Positions 25,561 to 38,542 of a DNA stretch of 64,000 nucleotides are shown in pieces. A program made the translations under genes and the position numbers. The stretch is taken from contig CAJJDN010000011.1 of NCBI GenBank assembly GCA_905182985.1, positions 124,001 to 188,000 on the forward strand, written 5' to 3'. The notes under the pieces are model-generated. The model made no database searches. It worked only from the letters and a program-made list of their open reading frames with translations, and was not told the origin of the DNA. The first letter of the stretch is position 1. Each line of letters begins with the position of its first letter. Origin of the DNA: Paramecium sonneborni (taxonomy: Eukaryota > Ciliophora > Oligohymenophorea > Peniculida > Parameciidae).

Positions 25561-25729
25561 TAATTTAATTATATATTAATATATATTATATGAATCAAAT
25601 TGAGAACTTTACAAATAGTTTTTAGTAGAAACTAGAGAATAGATTGTAATTTATAATAGGATTTACATAATTTTGTTTGATGAAAGAAAACTATTTTCTT
25701 TGGGTATTAGCAATGATAATAAGTGTACT
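24590..25729. repeat. right copy of the 1140-bp duplicated block
   Basis: Right-hand partner of 23449-24588. It includes a 3'-truncated duplicate (24590-25560, minus strand) of the multi-pass membrane gene and the authentic start of the PAS-domain gene at 25680. Confidence 0.85.
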
Positions 25730-28700
25730 TTAAAAAGTGGCAATAATAAAATTAGCTTCCTTATTTAATAATTTTAATGGATAATCTGGTACCTAAGATT
25801 TAGAATTACTGTTTAAAATTTGTGTTCCTACTATGTATTTACCTGAAAATTTAGGGCCTGATTATTTAATTGCATGTTAAAGTGTATTTATTTTTTTTTT
25901 CTCAATACCAGCTATTTTGGTAGGAGTTAGCATGTCTGATGAGATAACATTTTTTAGATAAACTAAATTTAAGAATAAAAGATAATTGAATATAAGTTAG
26001 AGTGATAATCTTAGTGATTGTATTCAAATTATGCACTAAATTTATAATTAAAATTCTTATATAGAAGGATTTTAACATCGTTTAATGTCAGATTAATCTA
26101 ATACATCTTTATAAATTATAAGATTAAGATAAATAGCAATTTTCTTGAATTATTTTCCTCATGTCTTTTTAATCCCTATACTTTATTTCTTATTATAAAT
26201 AAATTTAGCGTTAGATAATGCAGATCAAACATAATAAATTATTGGATAAATACTGAACGTCATTTTAGCAATTTAAACTTTGATACTTTCAGGTTTATCC
26301 TTAGTATGGTGCTAAGTCTCATTTACTTTACATGAATCTAATTTTTTAAGACTAAGATTTTCATACTTATAATGGTTACATATAGGATTTAGTATAATAC
26401 CAATATTAATCAGTTATATATATGTACGAACAGGTAACTATATTAATGAAGATGATTTTATTCAGGTAGTAAATTTAGTATTTGTTATATTGGCTTTTCT
26501 AATTGATGCTTTAGATGCTTATATTACATTACCATATGTCTAAAAATTTAAATATTCAACAAATTTATTTATGAGAGCTATTGTTATCTGTCTAACATTA
26601 TTCTTTATTTGTAGATTAAGTGATTAACAAATTATATGTTTAACTTTTATAGTTTCACCTTGCCTTAGCAGATTATTTGTTGTGTTATAAGATAGTAGGA
26701 TTGAAAAGGTACTCACTTCAACATTAAAAAAAGAAAAAGCTATTCAAATTCCTGTTGTTTAATAATAAGTTTAATAAACTCTACATACTCATGAATCAGA
26801 ACAAGGTTTAAGAATTGAAAGTGAAAATATTAAATATAAGGATTTCTAATCAAATATGATTAAATAATATGACATGTCATATTTTATTCATTTCATCAGA
26901 GCTGTCTAATTAATGAGATTAACTGAAATTGGAGTCCTCACTAGAAATTCAGGAGTTTAATTGAAAAATGAAAGATCTAAAATTCTTATGGTTTGTATCA
27001 TATTATTAAGAACTCACACTGAAAATTGTAATAATCTTTATTGTTTTTGTCGTGGTCTTAAGGGGGAAAAAAGAAAAATTATTGAAAAATATGAAATTGT
27101 TAAAGAAATGAGAATGTATGATGATTTCAAAATTCTTAATATTCAATTTTATGTTGAATTAATTATGAGATATTTAAGAGATTACTCTAAATTAGTCTTT
27201 TAAACTGAAATTCGTAAAGCACATCCCAATATTATTTATTTGATCTAGATTCTAGTGTTTCTATGTAACTCTGATGAATGTTATTAAGCTTAATTATAAA
27301 TACTCGATTTAAAGCATTTATTAGAAAAAGGAAGTTCTTTGCAATAAAGATTAGCTTTTGAATTACTAAAAAGTTATTCAAAGTATTAAATTCTACATAG
27401 ATTCAAAGAAGATATTACTAGATAATCCATAGAACTTACAATGAAATATGAGGATTATAGATATACAGAATTGGAAAGAGATCGTTTATTGAAATTAGTG
27501 TTTGGAAATTTATAGCATAAAAAACAATTTCTAATCAAATTAAATGATGAAACTCATAGTTATGAATCTCTTGAAGAATTATATTTATAATTAAACTTAT
27601 AAAATTGTAAGATTTAAAAGGAACTTGAATATTTTAACTTATATTCTCCTGGTAGAACTTCTTTGTATTGCTATATGCTTTATTGTTTAGAAATTACTAA
27701 TAATTATGATCAGTTTATTAAACTATGTAATTTAATCAATACTAGAGAAAGCAAATTCTTTGAATACCCATCTTTCTATTATAAAACTGAAGAATAATCT
27801 TATAAAGTAGGATACATGCTTCTTAATCTCACTTAGTCACATATGAAGAGAGGTGAAATAATTAGTTTCTCTAAAAATTTCCCCTCATTTGTAGGTTATA
27901 CTTAGGAAGAGTTTAGATAATAAGTGAAATCCTTAGATTAACTATGTTATCCTAGCTTAATAAAACCACATGATGAAATGGTAGAAATGTTTGTATTAAC
28001 AAATAGACCAATGATTTTTAGATAACCATTGCCATTATTAACATAATAATTAACTCCAGGAGTATTGTGTTATTTAGAAATATTTATAGATATCAGTTTT
28101 AATTTTTCATCAAATATCCTTCCATCATATTGTTTCATGAAAGAAATTAAATAAGGAATAAGATAGGATGGATTAAGTGGATTTATTCTATTAGATTCAA
28201 AATAAAATATAGAAGGGATTACAAATAATGCATTGGAATGTTTCGAGATGAATAATCCATCTAAATTAATAGGTAAATCAATTAATTAGTTTATACCAAG
28301 TTTTGATTCATTGGATGCATAATTGCAACATTATTTAGAAGAATATCAAAAAGAAAATGGTGTTAGTGGAACATTAACTACATCAAATAAGTTAGTTTAA
28401 CATTTTACAGTATCTTAAGATTCGATAGAAATGATATTTGACAAAGAAACAAAATATCAATTAGATTTGGAAGTTTAAATGTCATATTCTCTTGTAAATA
28501 GAATGATATTTAAAGTATATGTTCTAAAAATAAGATCTCCATATAAATTAGGAGCAGTTTGTAGTGATGAATCTCCTTTATCAAAGTCTTTAGATGAATA
28601 TAGTTCTGAATTTGAAGGAATAAAATTAAAAGATTATATTATGCCTGGTGCAGGAGATAATGAGATTCCTTAATTAACTTCTTAACCAGATCCTATCACT

Positions 28701-30744
28701 CTACGTAGTCAGATGGTTCCAGTTGAATAAGAAAATTAACCATTAAAATAATAAGAATTTCTATGTAGTGAACATCATGACATATTATCGAAGTAAGATT
28801 CAAGTGAAAAAGATTTGGAATCACCTGAATAACCTCATAAATAGATTTATATTAATAGCATAAGTAGTAATTCATCTAAGTAAAGTGAGATATAAAGAAT
28901 CTTAGTTAAATCTCATTTTTATCGTAAGTTCTCTGAAATGAACACTAAGCCTAAATTGCTATATGCATTACTTTTTATTAATATATTTTCTTTAGTATCA
29001 ATTTTAGGATTTATGACTGCCGCTACAATTCTTTATACAAATTGGTAAAGCAATATGAGAAGCAATATCTACATTTTATAAGCTTTTACTATGACTGCCT
29101 ATAGTAGAGCCACTATGTAAGGAACTATGACTATGATTTAATTTACTCAATAAGTCTAGAATTTATCAGAATATGGTATGTATTATGAATAAAATGCTAC
29201 TTTACTTAAGTAATTATAGGCTGTGTTGGATAGAAATATTGAAATATTTTCAACACGAATGGATGAGTATTCAGAAAATTCAATTATTAGAGAAGTATTC
29301 TCAACAATAGAATTAGAATAATTAGATATTTTTGAAAATGTCGATAAAACAGTCAAGGGTTGGACTGCTCTCTTTCAATTAATCTATATGATAAGATCCT
29401 TGCATATAACTGATTTTACAGACAATTTTTAATTTTTTAAATCCATTCTATATTTATTGCGATCTTATAGCAAATATAAAGATGCTTATTCCCTTTTGAA
29501 TACTAGATTCACAGATGAAATTAATTCTATTTTAGGAGCTTAAGATAACATTATAGATTACGTTTCCTTTATTTTCATAGCAGTTTATGTTGTCTATTTC
29601 TGTATTGCATTTCTATTATAATTTTCATACATATAATTATGTAAGAAATATATAAGATGTTCTGAATAAATTTCACATTCAGCAATTGCAAGTGAATTAA
29701 ATCATGTGAATCAATTATTATTAATTAATCAAGATGTAAAAATATATATATAATTATTAGCATTTCGATCTTTATGAATATCATTTCTCTTTAAGAGATA
29801 AATTCCATTCAGAAGAAGAAGATAAATAAAATAATAACTTCTTAGGGGGAAGTTCTAACACTAATAATAATAATAATAATAATAACAAAAAGTTTATAAA
29901 AGTTTAAGGTCAATGGAATCTAAAAAGGCAAATTACTTTTAGTCTTCATTTAATTTCTTTTACTATTTCATTAGTGAGTTTTTTATTAATTAGAATGGAT
30001 GATAAAGCTTAAATTAAAGATTTAGAGTCTAAATTAAAAATCTACTAAAAATGTATTACTTTTACAGAAAGTTTATCGGAAGCTTGTTTGACTAATTTCA
30101 TTTTGTAAAGTAATAAATATTTGGTCGAAAATAATTTCATTGAAATAGATGATCCAGCCTAATTTTTTATTTATACAAATGAAAGTTACACAATTGCAAA
30201 TAATATTTTAGGAGAAATTCTTTACTCATAAGGAACAGTATCAGAAGAGTTGAAGATTCTCTTTTCAAGTAATGTATGCTTATAAGTTAATGAACCTGAT
30301 ATATGTGTCACTGTTAACAATGGGGAACTGCAATAAGGATTATTGATACCATCTTAAGAGATCTTTTAAATTTTAAGAGAGAATATTGATTTATATCAAA
30401 TATCTGGAGTAGCATCGTAAATGCTTTAACTGAGACATATGTTATCTGAGAGTTTTATGATAGATGCTGTTACTGGTTTTGTAGACACTGTTCGATAAAC
30501 TGTAGAACAAGGAATTTTGGATAGTAATGATGTCAAATTAACCGTCTCTGTTCTATTTTATCTTTTCATTATTTTAATAAATATTGCTTAGATTTATTTT
30601 ATCCACTAATTTATCATTCAAAAATTATGGGGTATTAGATAATTTGTTTATTTATTACCACCTAAAGCCTTGTACAATGAAGATAGTTTTTATAAAACTC
30701 TAACTTATTTACTGAAAATTGAAAATTAAATACTGTATATGTGA
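25680..30744 (+). CDS. giant PAS-domain multi-pass membrane protein (TmcB-like family)
   Basis: Removing one 25-nt intron (around 29740) leaves 1679 residues. The N-terminal quarter has eight or more membrane segments. A soluble central region has PAS-type features (SFVGYTQEEFRQ; then FILLDSKQNIEGITNNALE and LIGKSINQF). Two further membrane segments flank a long extracytoplasmic domain near 28950-29640, and a second such pair lies near 29930-30610. A run of eight asparagines sits at 29863-29886. This is the layout of the large ciliate family of PAS-containing membrane proteins related to TmcB. Ligand and output are unknown; no kinase or cyclase domain is seen. Confidence 0.75.
29863..29886 (+). 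repeat. AAT trinucleotide microsatellite encoding polyasparagine
   Basis: Seven AAT plus one AAC in the PAS-domain membrane protein, in the cytoplasmic segment between two membrane regions, producing eight consecutive Asn. Confidence 0.9.
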
Positions 30745-30985
30745 AAATCATAATTAGTAAATATATTTAATATCATTATAATTTAAATAATTTAATTGAA
30801 TTTAATAAAAATATCTAAAGAAATATAAATAGTAAATCTAAGAGAGATAGAAATATTTTATTTCTAAATTCTAATTATAAGAATGTAGAAAATAGATTGA
30901 AAAATCTAATAATTTACAGAATTAAGTTTGCTGTGAAATATAATTTTGGTATAAAAATATTATATATATATAAATTAAATACATA

Positions 30986-32717
30986 ATGGCAATAACTGAT
31001 AAACTTTGTTTTGGAATCTCAATAGCAGTATTAGTCATATATGTAAGCTTATTTGGTATTTCAAACATTCTTGGTTATGGTCCCATAAATTAACCATTAA
31101 GCAATGGAAGTATATTTATAGGCCATTGTTAGAATAATGTAATTTAATATACTTTCCGGATCCAAAAGATATTTCAAAGAGTCTTTGTTTAGAAGAATGT
31201 CCAAAGACTGGTGATACAAAATTACAATGTGATAATTGTTCAGGTAACATTGTTAATACAGAGGAATGTAATATATTTTATTATTTATCTAGATAATCAT
31301 GGATGCTTACCTACATTATATTCTTAATTATCAAAAGTTATGCCTGCTTTGGAAACTCCAACTCTTAATAACTTTACTTAATCTTTAATATCAAACAGTG
31401 AATTTCTGTTTACAGGGCTTCTGTTACTCTTAGCCTTCCTCTATTTAAGTTAAAGAGTTACTAGGTAATATTTTTCACTTATAATTTCATTCTAAACTAA
31501 ATTCTATCCATATGGTTTATTATGGTTATCAATTATTATGGCATATCGTTTGTAAAATTTTAATGATATGGACAAACTTGAAAGAGCAGGAGAATCAAGA
31601 TAATTAAATTAATAATCAATTGAAATCATAGTTGAAGCCCTTAATCATAAATCTACCTATACTATATTTTTATTGATCTTAGTCATATTATTTATAGGAT
31701 CTGTTATTCATTAAAGTTTCTCTTAAAATAATAAAGAGGATTATAGATTAAAAAGTTACATATCTTTGTTATTAAGAAAGAAACTTGAAAAATACACATT
31801 TACATATAATTCTATAATATAAGTTCTTGTAATAGTTAACTTTTTAATATTTTACTATTTGATCACGTATAAATTATTTATAATTATAGTGCAGCATTGA
31901 GCATAGGTTCAATTAACACTTCTAAACCTGCTTTTAGTCAATTTTAACCATCTATCTTAGGAATCATTTTAGCAATTTTGGCATTTTGTTTTTTTGTTTA
32001 TGTATCTAAAATATTAAGATTGTATACTAATTATTTTATATACATTTTTACATTAAAACAATTACTATGGGAGTAAGAGGAAAGTATATAAATTTCAAAG
32101 TAAGTATTTTATTAATTTAGAAATTCATTTCAAACTTTTGGAACAATCTCTTTATTAGCTTTTAAATAGATTATTAATTCACCAAAAAGTATAGGAATTA
32201 AATTAATGAATTTAATTAAAAAGCCACAAATAGCTCAAAAATGGGAGAATGACTTATCGTTATTAACTTCACTAACAATAGGTCGTTAGGTATTTTACTT
32301 GACTTAAAATTAATTAAATAATTAAGCAATTGCTTCTTATGAATTATAAGAGAGCATAGATGCTTTACATATTTAAGATTTAGATATTATTTTTTCATTA
32401 TGTAAAGAATACTTAATATATTAATATTAGATTAATAAGCTGAAACCATTCTTAGATATTCTGGATGGTCAATGGGATGTTTAATTGGATTGGTTAATTC
32501 ACTTTTTGGTTGTGGTTTCTCCACTATTTTACTTATGATTCCATTATCTTGTGATCTCAATTATGTGATCAGTGCATAAATTATTAAAGGATTCTTTCCT
32601 TTTGGATTAATTGAAGATAATTAAGATGATGTCAAATTGATGAAATATTATAAGACAATCATCTTGATTGAGAAAGAAGAATTATTGTCAAAAAAAATAA
32701 AATTATAATAAAATTGA
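30986..32717 (+). CDS. choline-transporter-like (SLC44/CTL) membrane protein, tentative
   Basis: Starts MAITDKLCFGISIAVLVI, a membrane segment, followed by GYGPIN, then a cysteine-rich loop (KSLCLEECPKTGD, CDNCSG) like the first extracellular loop of CTL proteins. Many hydrophobic helices follow, with NSFQTFGTISLLAF and GWSMGCLIGLVNSLF late in the protein, comparable to the C-terminal CTL core. Several introns are needed, including a 21-nt one near 32100 and a 29-nt one near 32400; the exons around 31030-31150 were not resolved. Family assignment rests on layout and short motifs. Confidence 0.5.
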
Positions 32718-32736
32718 GTATAAATAATAAAATTAT

Positions 32737-35197
32737 ATGGACAAATATCAAGTCTCATCAACTGCCAGATTTATTTATGAAAAGCATGAATAGAATTTCA
32801 GATACTCAATTTATACTGGAATTTCATTCTTTCCATTTATTTTGTTACTCAAAATCATTTTTCAATGCACTTTTATTACAATTACAACATCAATTCTAAC
32901 TTTATTATTTTACTATCAAAATAAGTATAAATGGAGATATATAATTTAAATTATTCTATGTATTGCTTAACTAAAAGAAATCTAAAATTATTGTATCCAA
33001 TCTCATATTTTTACTTTTTTAACAAACTTTATTCTAATACCTTATTGGCCATTTTAGGTGATATTTCAATTTCTTATTATTCAAAAACTAAGTCATGCTT
33101 ATTTGTTTTTCTTAATAATTACTCTTTTAAGAGCTATTGAAATATTAAAAAGATATTTTTATGCTAAAATTTGCATAATGAATGCAACTCAATAAGAATA
33201 AGAAGGCATTATATTAAATTTACCTCATCATATTCTTTATTTAGATGAAAATCTTAATGAACGTTTTACTAATAAACCTATAAAATTGGCATCCCATTCT
33301 TAATAATAAGTGACAGAATATATAAAAAAAAAATTTATTGGAATTGCTTAATTAGAAACAAGTGATAAAAAATTAATTGAATATCAGATTAAACCATGGG
33401 AAGGTAATCTATTATTTATTTAAACATATTTTTAATGTGAAAATGACACATTCTTTTCTATAATGGATGATAAAATAAAAAAATTATATACATTATTAAG
33501 TTAAGATTATGCTAAGTGGAATAATTTAAGAGCGTTTCGTATGATTAAGGAATCAGATTTAAGTGCATTAGGATAATGTTTATCTGAATGTCTTCATTTA
33601 GAACATTATATTAATTCATAAATTATGTGTCCTTCGGAAGAAATCACATTATTTTATATAAAAATTTAATTATGTAATCTAATTGAAACTACTGTTCTCA
33701 AACTTTATGAACATTTTAATATAATTAATTTAATATTTGAAAATGGCATACCAGAACTTGTTGCAGGTGATAAAAGATTACTTATATTCATTTTTTAAAC
33801 CTTACTTTATTCTACAAGATTTTGTGATAAATAAAAAGGTGAATTATCTATTAAATGCATTATATCACAAATCAATTAGGATAAATCAAGTTATGATTTG
33901 GAATTTACATTAATATTTACATGCACACCTTCAGTAATTAAATTATATTCTCAAGTTTTTGGATTATCTGATGCAAAATTAACACCAAATGAATAATTTC
34001 TTATTCATTGTCTATAAATTCTGAAGTAATAAATGAAATTAAATCATAATGAATTTAAATTTTAAACTGATGGAGATAATGTTATCATTACATTTACTTT
34101 TTTAAGTTATATTACAAGTAATAAACCAGAACATATGTCATAATTCACAGATATAACATTTTCTAGAATTGTTTTAGATGATTGTCATTATCAATGGAAA
34201 GAAAAAGTTTAAATATTACCAACTAAATTTATTTTAGATTCTTAAATTAGAAAAAGTTTACCGACTCAAACTATTATAGATTCAATACCATAGTAAATAA
34301 ATAAGATAGTAGATATCAATTTTCCAGAAATTAGAGATGAATTAGTATTTTTGTTAGAAACAACTCTTGAAGATGCTAGAGACAAAGGAATATTAGATTA
34401 GATTGTAATAGATTAATCAGAAAATAATGATAAATTTGCAATAAGTGTATATTGATTTATTATTTTAGGAATATGCAGATAGTATAGCGAATTCTCCTCC
34501 TTCATTTATTACACCTTAAATTAAGGCTAGAAAATTATAAGATATTAATAAAGAAAAGTTGTAAAGACTTTTAAAAGAGGCAAAAAAACCAAAGAAAAAG
34601 AAAAAACTTGTTAGAAATAATTATAAAGTAGTATTTCCAAGAAGAAATGATTCAAATTGTAAAAGCAATCGTGAACCTGCTATGTTTAATTTTAATAAAG
34701 ATGTTTTATAAAACAGAGATAATAGATATAATTTAAGATGGACTCATCGTTGTAATGTAATATAAGCTCCAAAAACAGTAAATGAAATACTTTGTTATGT
34801 TTCAAATATAAAATTATCAAGAGATATAATTAAAAATTTCGGAAATTCAACATATGATAATTATGAAATCAAAGATCCAATAATTGTAGTTGATATTGTT
34901 GATGTAATAAGACTTTATAAACAATATTTATTAGCTGGTAAATAATTTTACTTTATTATGCTATTTGTTAAAAAACAATAAGAAATTGCAGATTTTGCAG
35001 ATATTGTTTAAAAAAATGAATAAGAGTTTGCCCAGTAAAATTCAAAATTTTAATAAACATATTTGATTGGAATAACAGAATCATAATTAAAGCCATCATT
35101 ATATGCATTTTTTAAATGTATAATTCCATTTGGTTAATGGAACACAGATATAAAATAAATAAAAGCTTTAATTGCAAATTAAAGAGTAATAAAATGA
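32737..35197 (+). CDS. degenerate hybrid histidine kinase-like membrane protein
   Basis: One 22-nt intron (about 34447-34468) joins two frames into 812 residues. The N-terminus has five or six membrane segments. A central region resembles a HATPase domain: ELVAGDKRLLIFIFQTLL corresponds to the N-box region (V-x-G-D-x-x-R-L), but the expected N-box Asn is absent (Ser-Thr instead). The C-terminal 120 residues resemble a receiver domain (IIVVDIVDVIRLYKQ, then YLIGITES, then LKPSLYAFF), but the phosphoacceptor Asp region reads FYFIMLFV with no Asp. No clear H-box. It is probably a pseudokinase relic with a retained frame. It follows the CTL-like gene by 19 bp. Confidence 0.6.
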
Positions 35198-35861
35198 TCA
35201 AATAAATTATATTACAATTAATAGTAATAGTGTTAAGAAAATTAATAGTTTAAAATTAACGCTTGACTATTATTACAGTTTTTTTTCTTCTTCAATAACA
35301 ATTCTCGGTTTCTTGACTAATTAAATAAAGGTAAAGATATCATTAGAATTATTTTTTTTATATTCTAACATTTTGTGTAGATTCTCTTGTTCAATTTAAG
35401 TTCTTGGAGCTATTATTGGAATGAAATTTACTCAAAATACCAAAATACGTTTAATCTTTTCGATCTTAAAAGAGAGCTAAAAATTATTCATTAATTCTAA
35501 TATTCTCATCAGATTGAAAGAATGAAGAATTTTCCTCTCGATTTCTGTTACTGTAGATTCGAGTTATGTCAGAAGAAGTATATTTTTAAAAATTGTCAGT
35601 TGGAGTTCTTCGATGTTTGAATAATTCTAATAATTTAAGTTATTCCATTGATTCATCAGTTTCATATGATAAATGACGAACATGTTTTTTGGTTATTCTA
35701 CTAGTTTGTTCATTGTAGTGATTTTTAAGATCTTATAATGGTTATCTGCATCTTCTTAATAATATTTTTTGTAGAGCATTCATTTTCATGCTCCAATTAA
35801 ATTTCAACATCAAAATTTCAAATTAAGTAGAAGATGATCTAATATGTTATTTTGATTTCAT
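35198..35861 (-). CDS. unknown small protein with C-terminal hydrophobic segment
   Basis: A 213-residue protein with one 22-nt intron near 35410-35430. It is basic and Ser/Arg-rich through the middle (DITRIYSNRNREE, FGILTPRTQIEQE) and ends in a hydrophobic stretch (FKLLIFLTLLLLIVIQFI) that would be a C-terminal tail anchor. No family was recognised. The stop codon abuts the stop of the convergent kinase-like gene with no bases between them. Confidence 0.65.
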
Positions 35862-36435
35862 TATTTATTATTAATGGATGAAACTTTCAATATTATTTAT
35901 TTTAAAGTACATTACTATTAATAAAATAAGATAAATCTTAAATCAAGCAACATAAAAAAATTATTTAAATTAACATGAACAATTTTATGAATCTCTATTT
36001 ACAGGTATTGCTTATCATATTTAATAAATTAAGTGTATTTATCTATGTAATTATATAAATGTGATACTAAAATAATAATGCCATTATTATGTTGAACAAA
36101 AAGGTTTTTAGTAGCTGTAAAGAATTAAAACTATATTATTGGTGTAAAAAAGAATTTCATAACAAATTATTCTTAATTATTTATAATACTTTAATCAATA
36201 ACCAGAGTATTGCTATATTATTTAGTTTAATATAAAAAGTAAATAAAAAACTTTATGAAATAGTTAACATATACAAGATGATAATAAAATAATTTAGAAG
36301 AGATAATGAATTTTGAAAAATTACAGATATTTTGGATTATTTAAAATAGAGAAATAGTAAAACTATCTTCCATTTAATTGGAAACAATAAATACTCTTAA
36401 AAAAATCATTTTTTTATTTTATAATAAAAAATATA
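35862..36435. other. intergenic, no feature recognised
   Basis: About 570 bp, very AT-rich, between a minus-strand start and a plus-strand small frame. It contains no frame with clear coding character. Divergent promoters are expected here, but no specific element could be picked out. Confidence 0.5.
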
Positions 36436-36741
36436 ATGATCATATCGATTTCGTAGTTAAATGATGAATTTCGATACACCATCTAATTTAAAAAAGAAAA
36501 CCTTCAATTACCTAAACTGAAAGTTAAATAACTTCCAAGAAATTAATCTTAAAATTCCATTACAGATAGATCCAAAGAAACACCTCTTAGTTACAGGATT
36601 AGAGAATTCAAATTTAATTATGCCTAAGAATCAGATCCAATTATACCAATTCATAAAAAAAGAGCCAATTGTTCTGGTTATAAGAAGAATGAGATTTTAA
36701 ATTTAATACAATAAAAGTAATTAAATAAAAAATATTTATGA
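36436..36741 (+). CDS. small hypothetical frame, possibly a gene fragment
   Basis: A 101-residue uninterrupted frame from MIISISQLNDEFRY to a TGA that overlaps the next ATG. It is basic and hydrophilic, with no recognised motif. Because the sequence directly downstream is a decayed gene, this may be the 5' remnant of a larger dead gene or a real small gene. Confidence 0.35.
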
Positions 36742-38180
36742 AAACTACTCTTCTGCAAAATATTTTGCAAATAAAAGGGAGTTCTAATGGATTAAAAATA
36801 CATACTCCAACTTAGATTTTATTATAATTAAACTAGCCTCCTAAAGGATTTTATAATCCAGAATTTTATAGTAAAAATAAAAAGGAAATTTTTCTTTATG
36901 AATCAATTGAAGAAAAAATGAAATATCAGTACCTTAATCCAGAATCAAATTTTGATATAGATAATTCAAATGATTTGTTTTATCTTATATGAGAAACATG
37001 AAAATTAATAGAGATATACATTTGATTTGGGCAGAAGCTTTTTGGTTCAACTAAACCTAAAACTTCTATTATAGGAAATTAAGCAACTGCTAGATTAATC
37101 AGATATATTTAGGATTTAAATTATGATCCAGTAGGTTGTGATAACAAAAGAAATTTTGAAGATTTTACTAATTATATTTTAAATCTTAATGGTCTTTCAT
37201 CTTAAAACTTAGTTTAAATGGATAAATATGAATTTCTATCAGGAAAGAAATTTGATTTTATTGAGATTGAAGAAATCTTTCGCAAACCATTTAATTTATT
37301 AGTTTCTGCTCTAAAGGCTATAAATGATGATGGATTATTAATATATACAATTTTAGAATTTATTTCTAATAAAGGATTTATCAGAAAGCAAGTAAAATAA
37401 TAAATCAATTTTTTTCCAAATGAAACTTTTTGTAATTCAGAAATTATTATATAAGGAACCCTTGCTAAATTTAATAAGTTGCTCATGATCTTGGAAAACA
37501 TATCGAACCTCTTTATACATAAGCCACTGCTAATGATGTTGGGCATCTTACATTATGTATGAAAATTAAAAATGGAAAAAAAGAATTAAATAATATCATG
37601 CATATTGTTCTACTTGTGGTAGAATTTCAAATGGTTGTGAATAATCTAAAATTTGTTCTTTTAGAGGTTTGGGTCCATTGTATTTTTAAAATTTAGATTA
37701 AAACAAAGAAAAAGAAATGTTTATCAATTAAAAAATATACTAATTGGGAATTTTTAGAAAAAATTTTTCAATAAATTTATAATATTCCATCTGATGCTTA
37801 TCCATTCTATATTAATAAATATATGAATCATGAGAAATCCTTTTCATTTTATGAACTACTTGGAAATGAAGAAAAATATTTTGTATGTAAATCTCCTTAT
37901 CATAATATGCCAACTATTTATACTAATATGCCTTGGAATATTCTAATGGGCAAAGTTCATGAATTTGTAATATTTTTTGTTTATTACTAGCTTTTTTAAA
38001 AGAAATTTATAGCCTTCTCATACATTGCTTCTCTTCCTTAAAAACCTTTACTACTTTAAAATCTTGAATAAGCATAAAGAATACATTATGATGACGAAAT
38101 CAATTTATAAGCACTTCCAAGATAGTTGAAAATAAAAAGATAAGAGGCTTATGGATGGGGAGTTTGATAATTTGAATTTT
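36738..38180 (+). pseudogene. decayed tRNA (guanine-26) dimethyltransferase, TRM1-like
   Basis: Fragments in shifting frames match TRM1 in order: an early frame from 36738 with GFYNPEF, a break at TGA near 36990, INRDIHLIWAEAF, QATARLIRYIQ, then 37200-37400 with KFDFIEIEEIFRKPFNLLV and GLLIYT, and a zinc-finger-like HCSTCGRISNG with GLGPLYF near 37600-37690. The motif usually reading D-x-D-P-[YF]-G is EIEEIF here, so the catalytic site is gone. In-frame TGA codons and several frame changes that no 20-30 nt intron explains mark it as a pseudogene. TRM1 makes N2,N2-dimethylguanosine at tRNA position 26; a working copy should exist elsewhere. Confidence 0.6.
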
Positions 38181-38542
38181 TTCATCAAAATATAATAAAC
38201 CAGTAATTTTTGTTTAAATAAACATATCTTTTTAAAAAAATAATTAATATAGTTTTAATGATATTAGAATTAAAGAATATTCTTATCAGGTATGAGATGT
38301 TTATTTCTTATTAGTAAAAGGAAGTCTTATTTAAAATTTTGTAGAAAATAATAAATTTATAATTAATGTAGATCTAGAAAGAATATATGTATAATTAAAA
38401 AAAAAAGAATATGAATGACGTAATAAATTAATTTAAATAATAAATTCTGGAACATATAGATTTAAAATTCCATTTAAAAAACTACTAAAAATATATAATA
38501 ATTCAATATGTTCAAAATCACTTTTTATTTGTTGATTCTTCT
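38181..38542. other. intergenic, no feature recognised
   Basis: About 360 bp between the TRM1 relic and the end of the Gln-rich gene. It may still hold undetected TRM1 debris; no frame or repeat could be supported. Confidence 0.4.
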
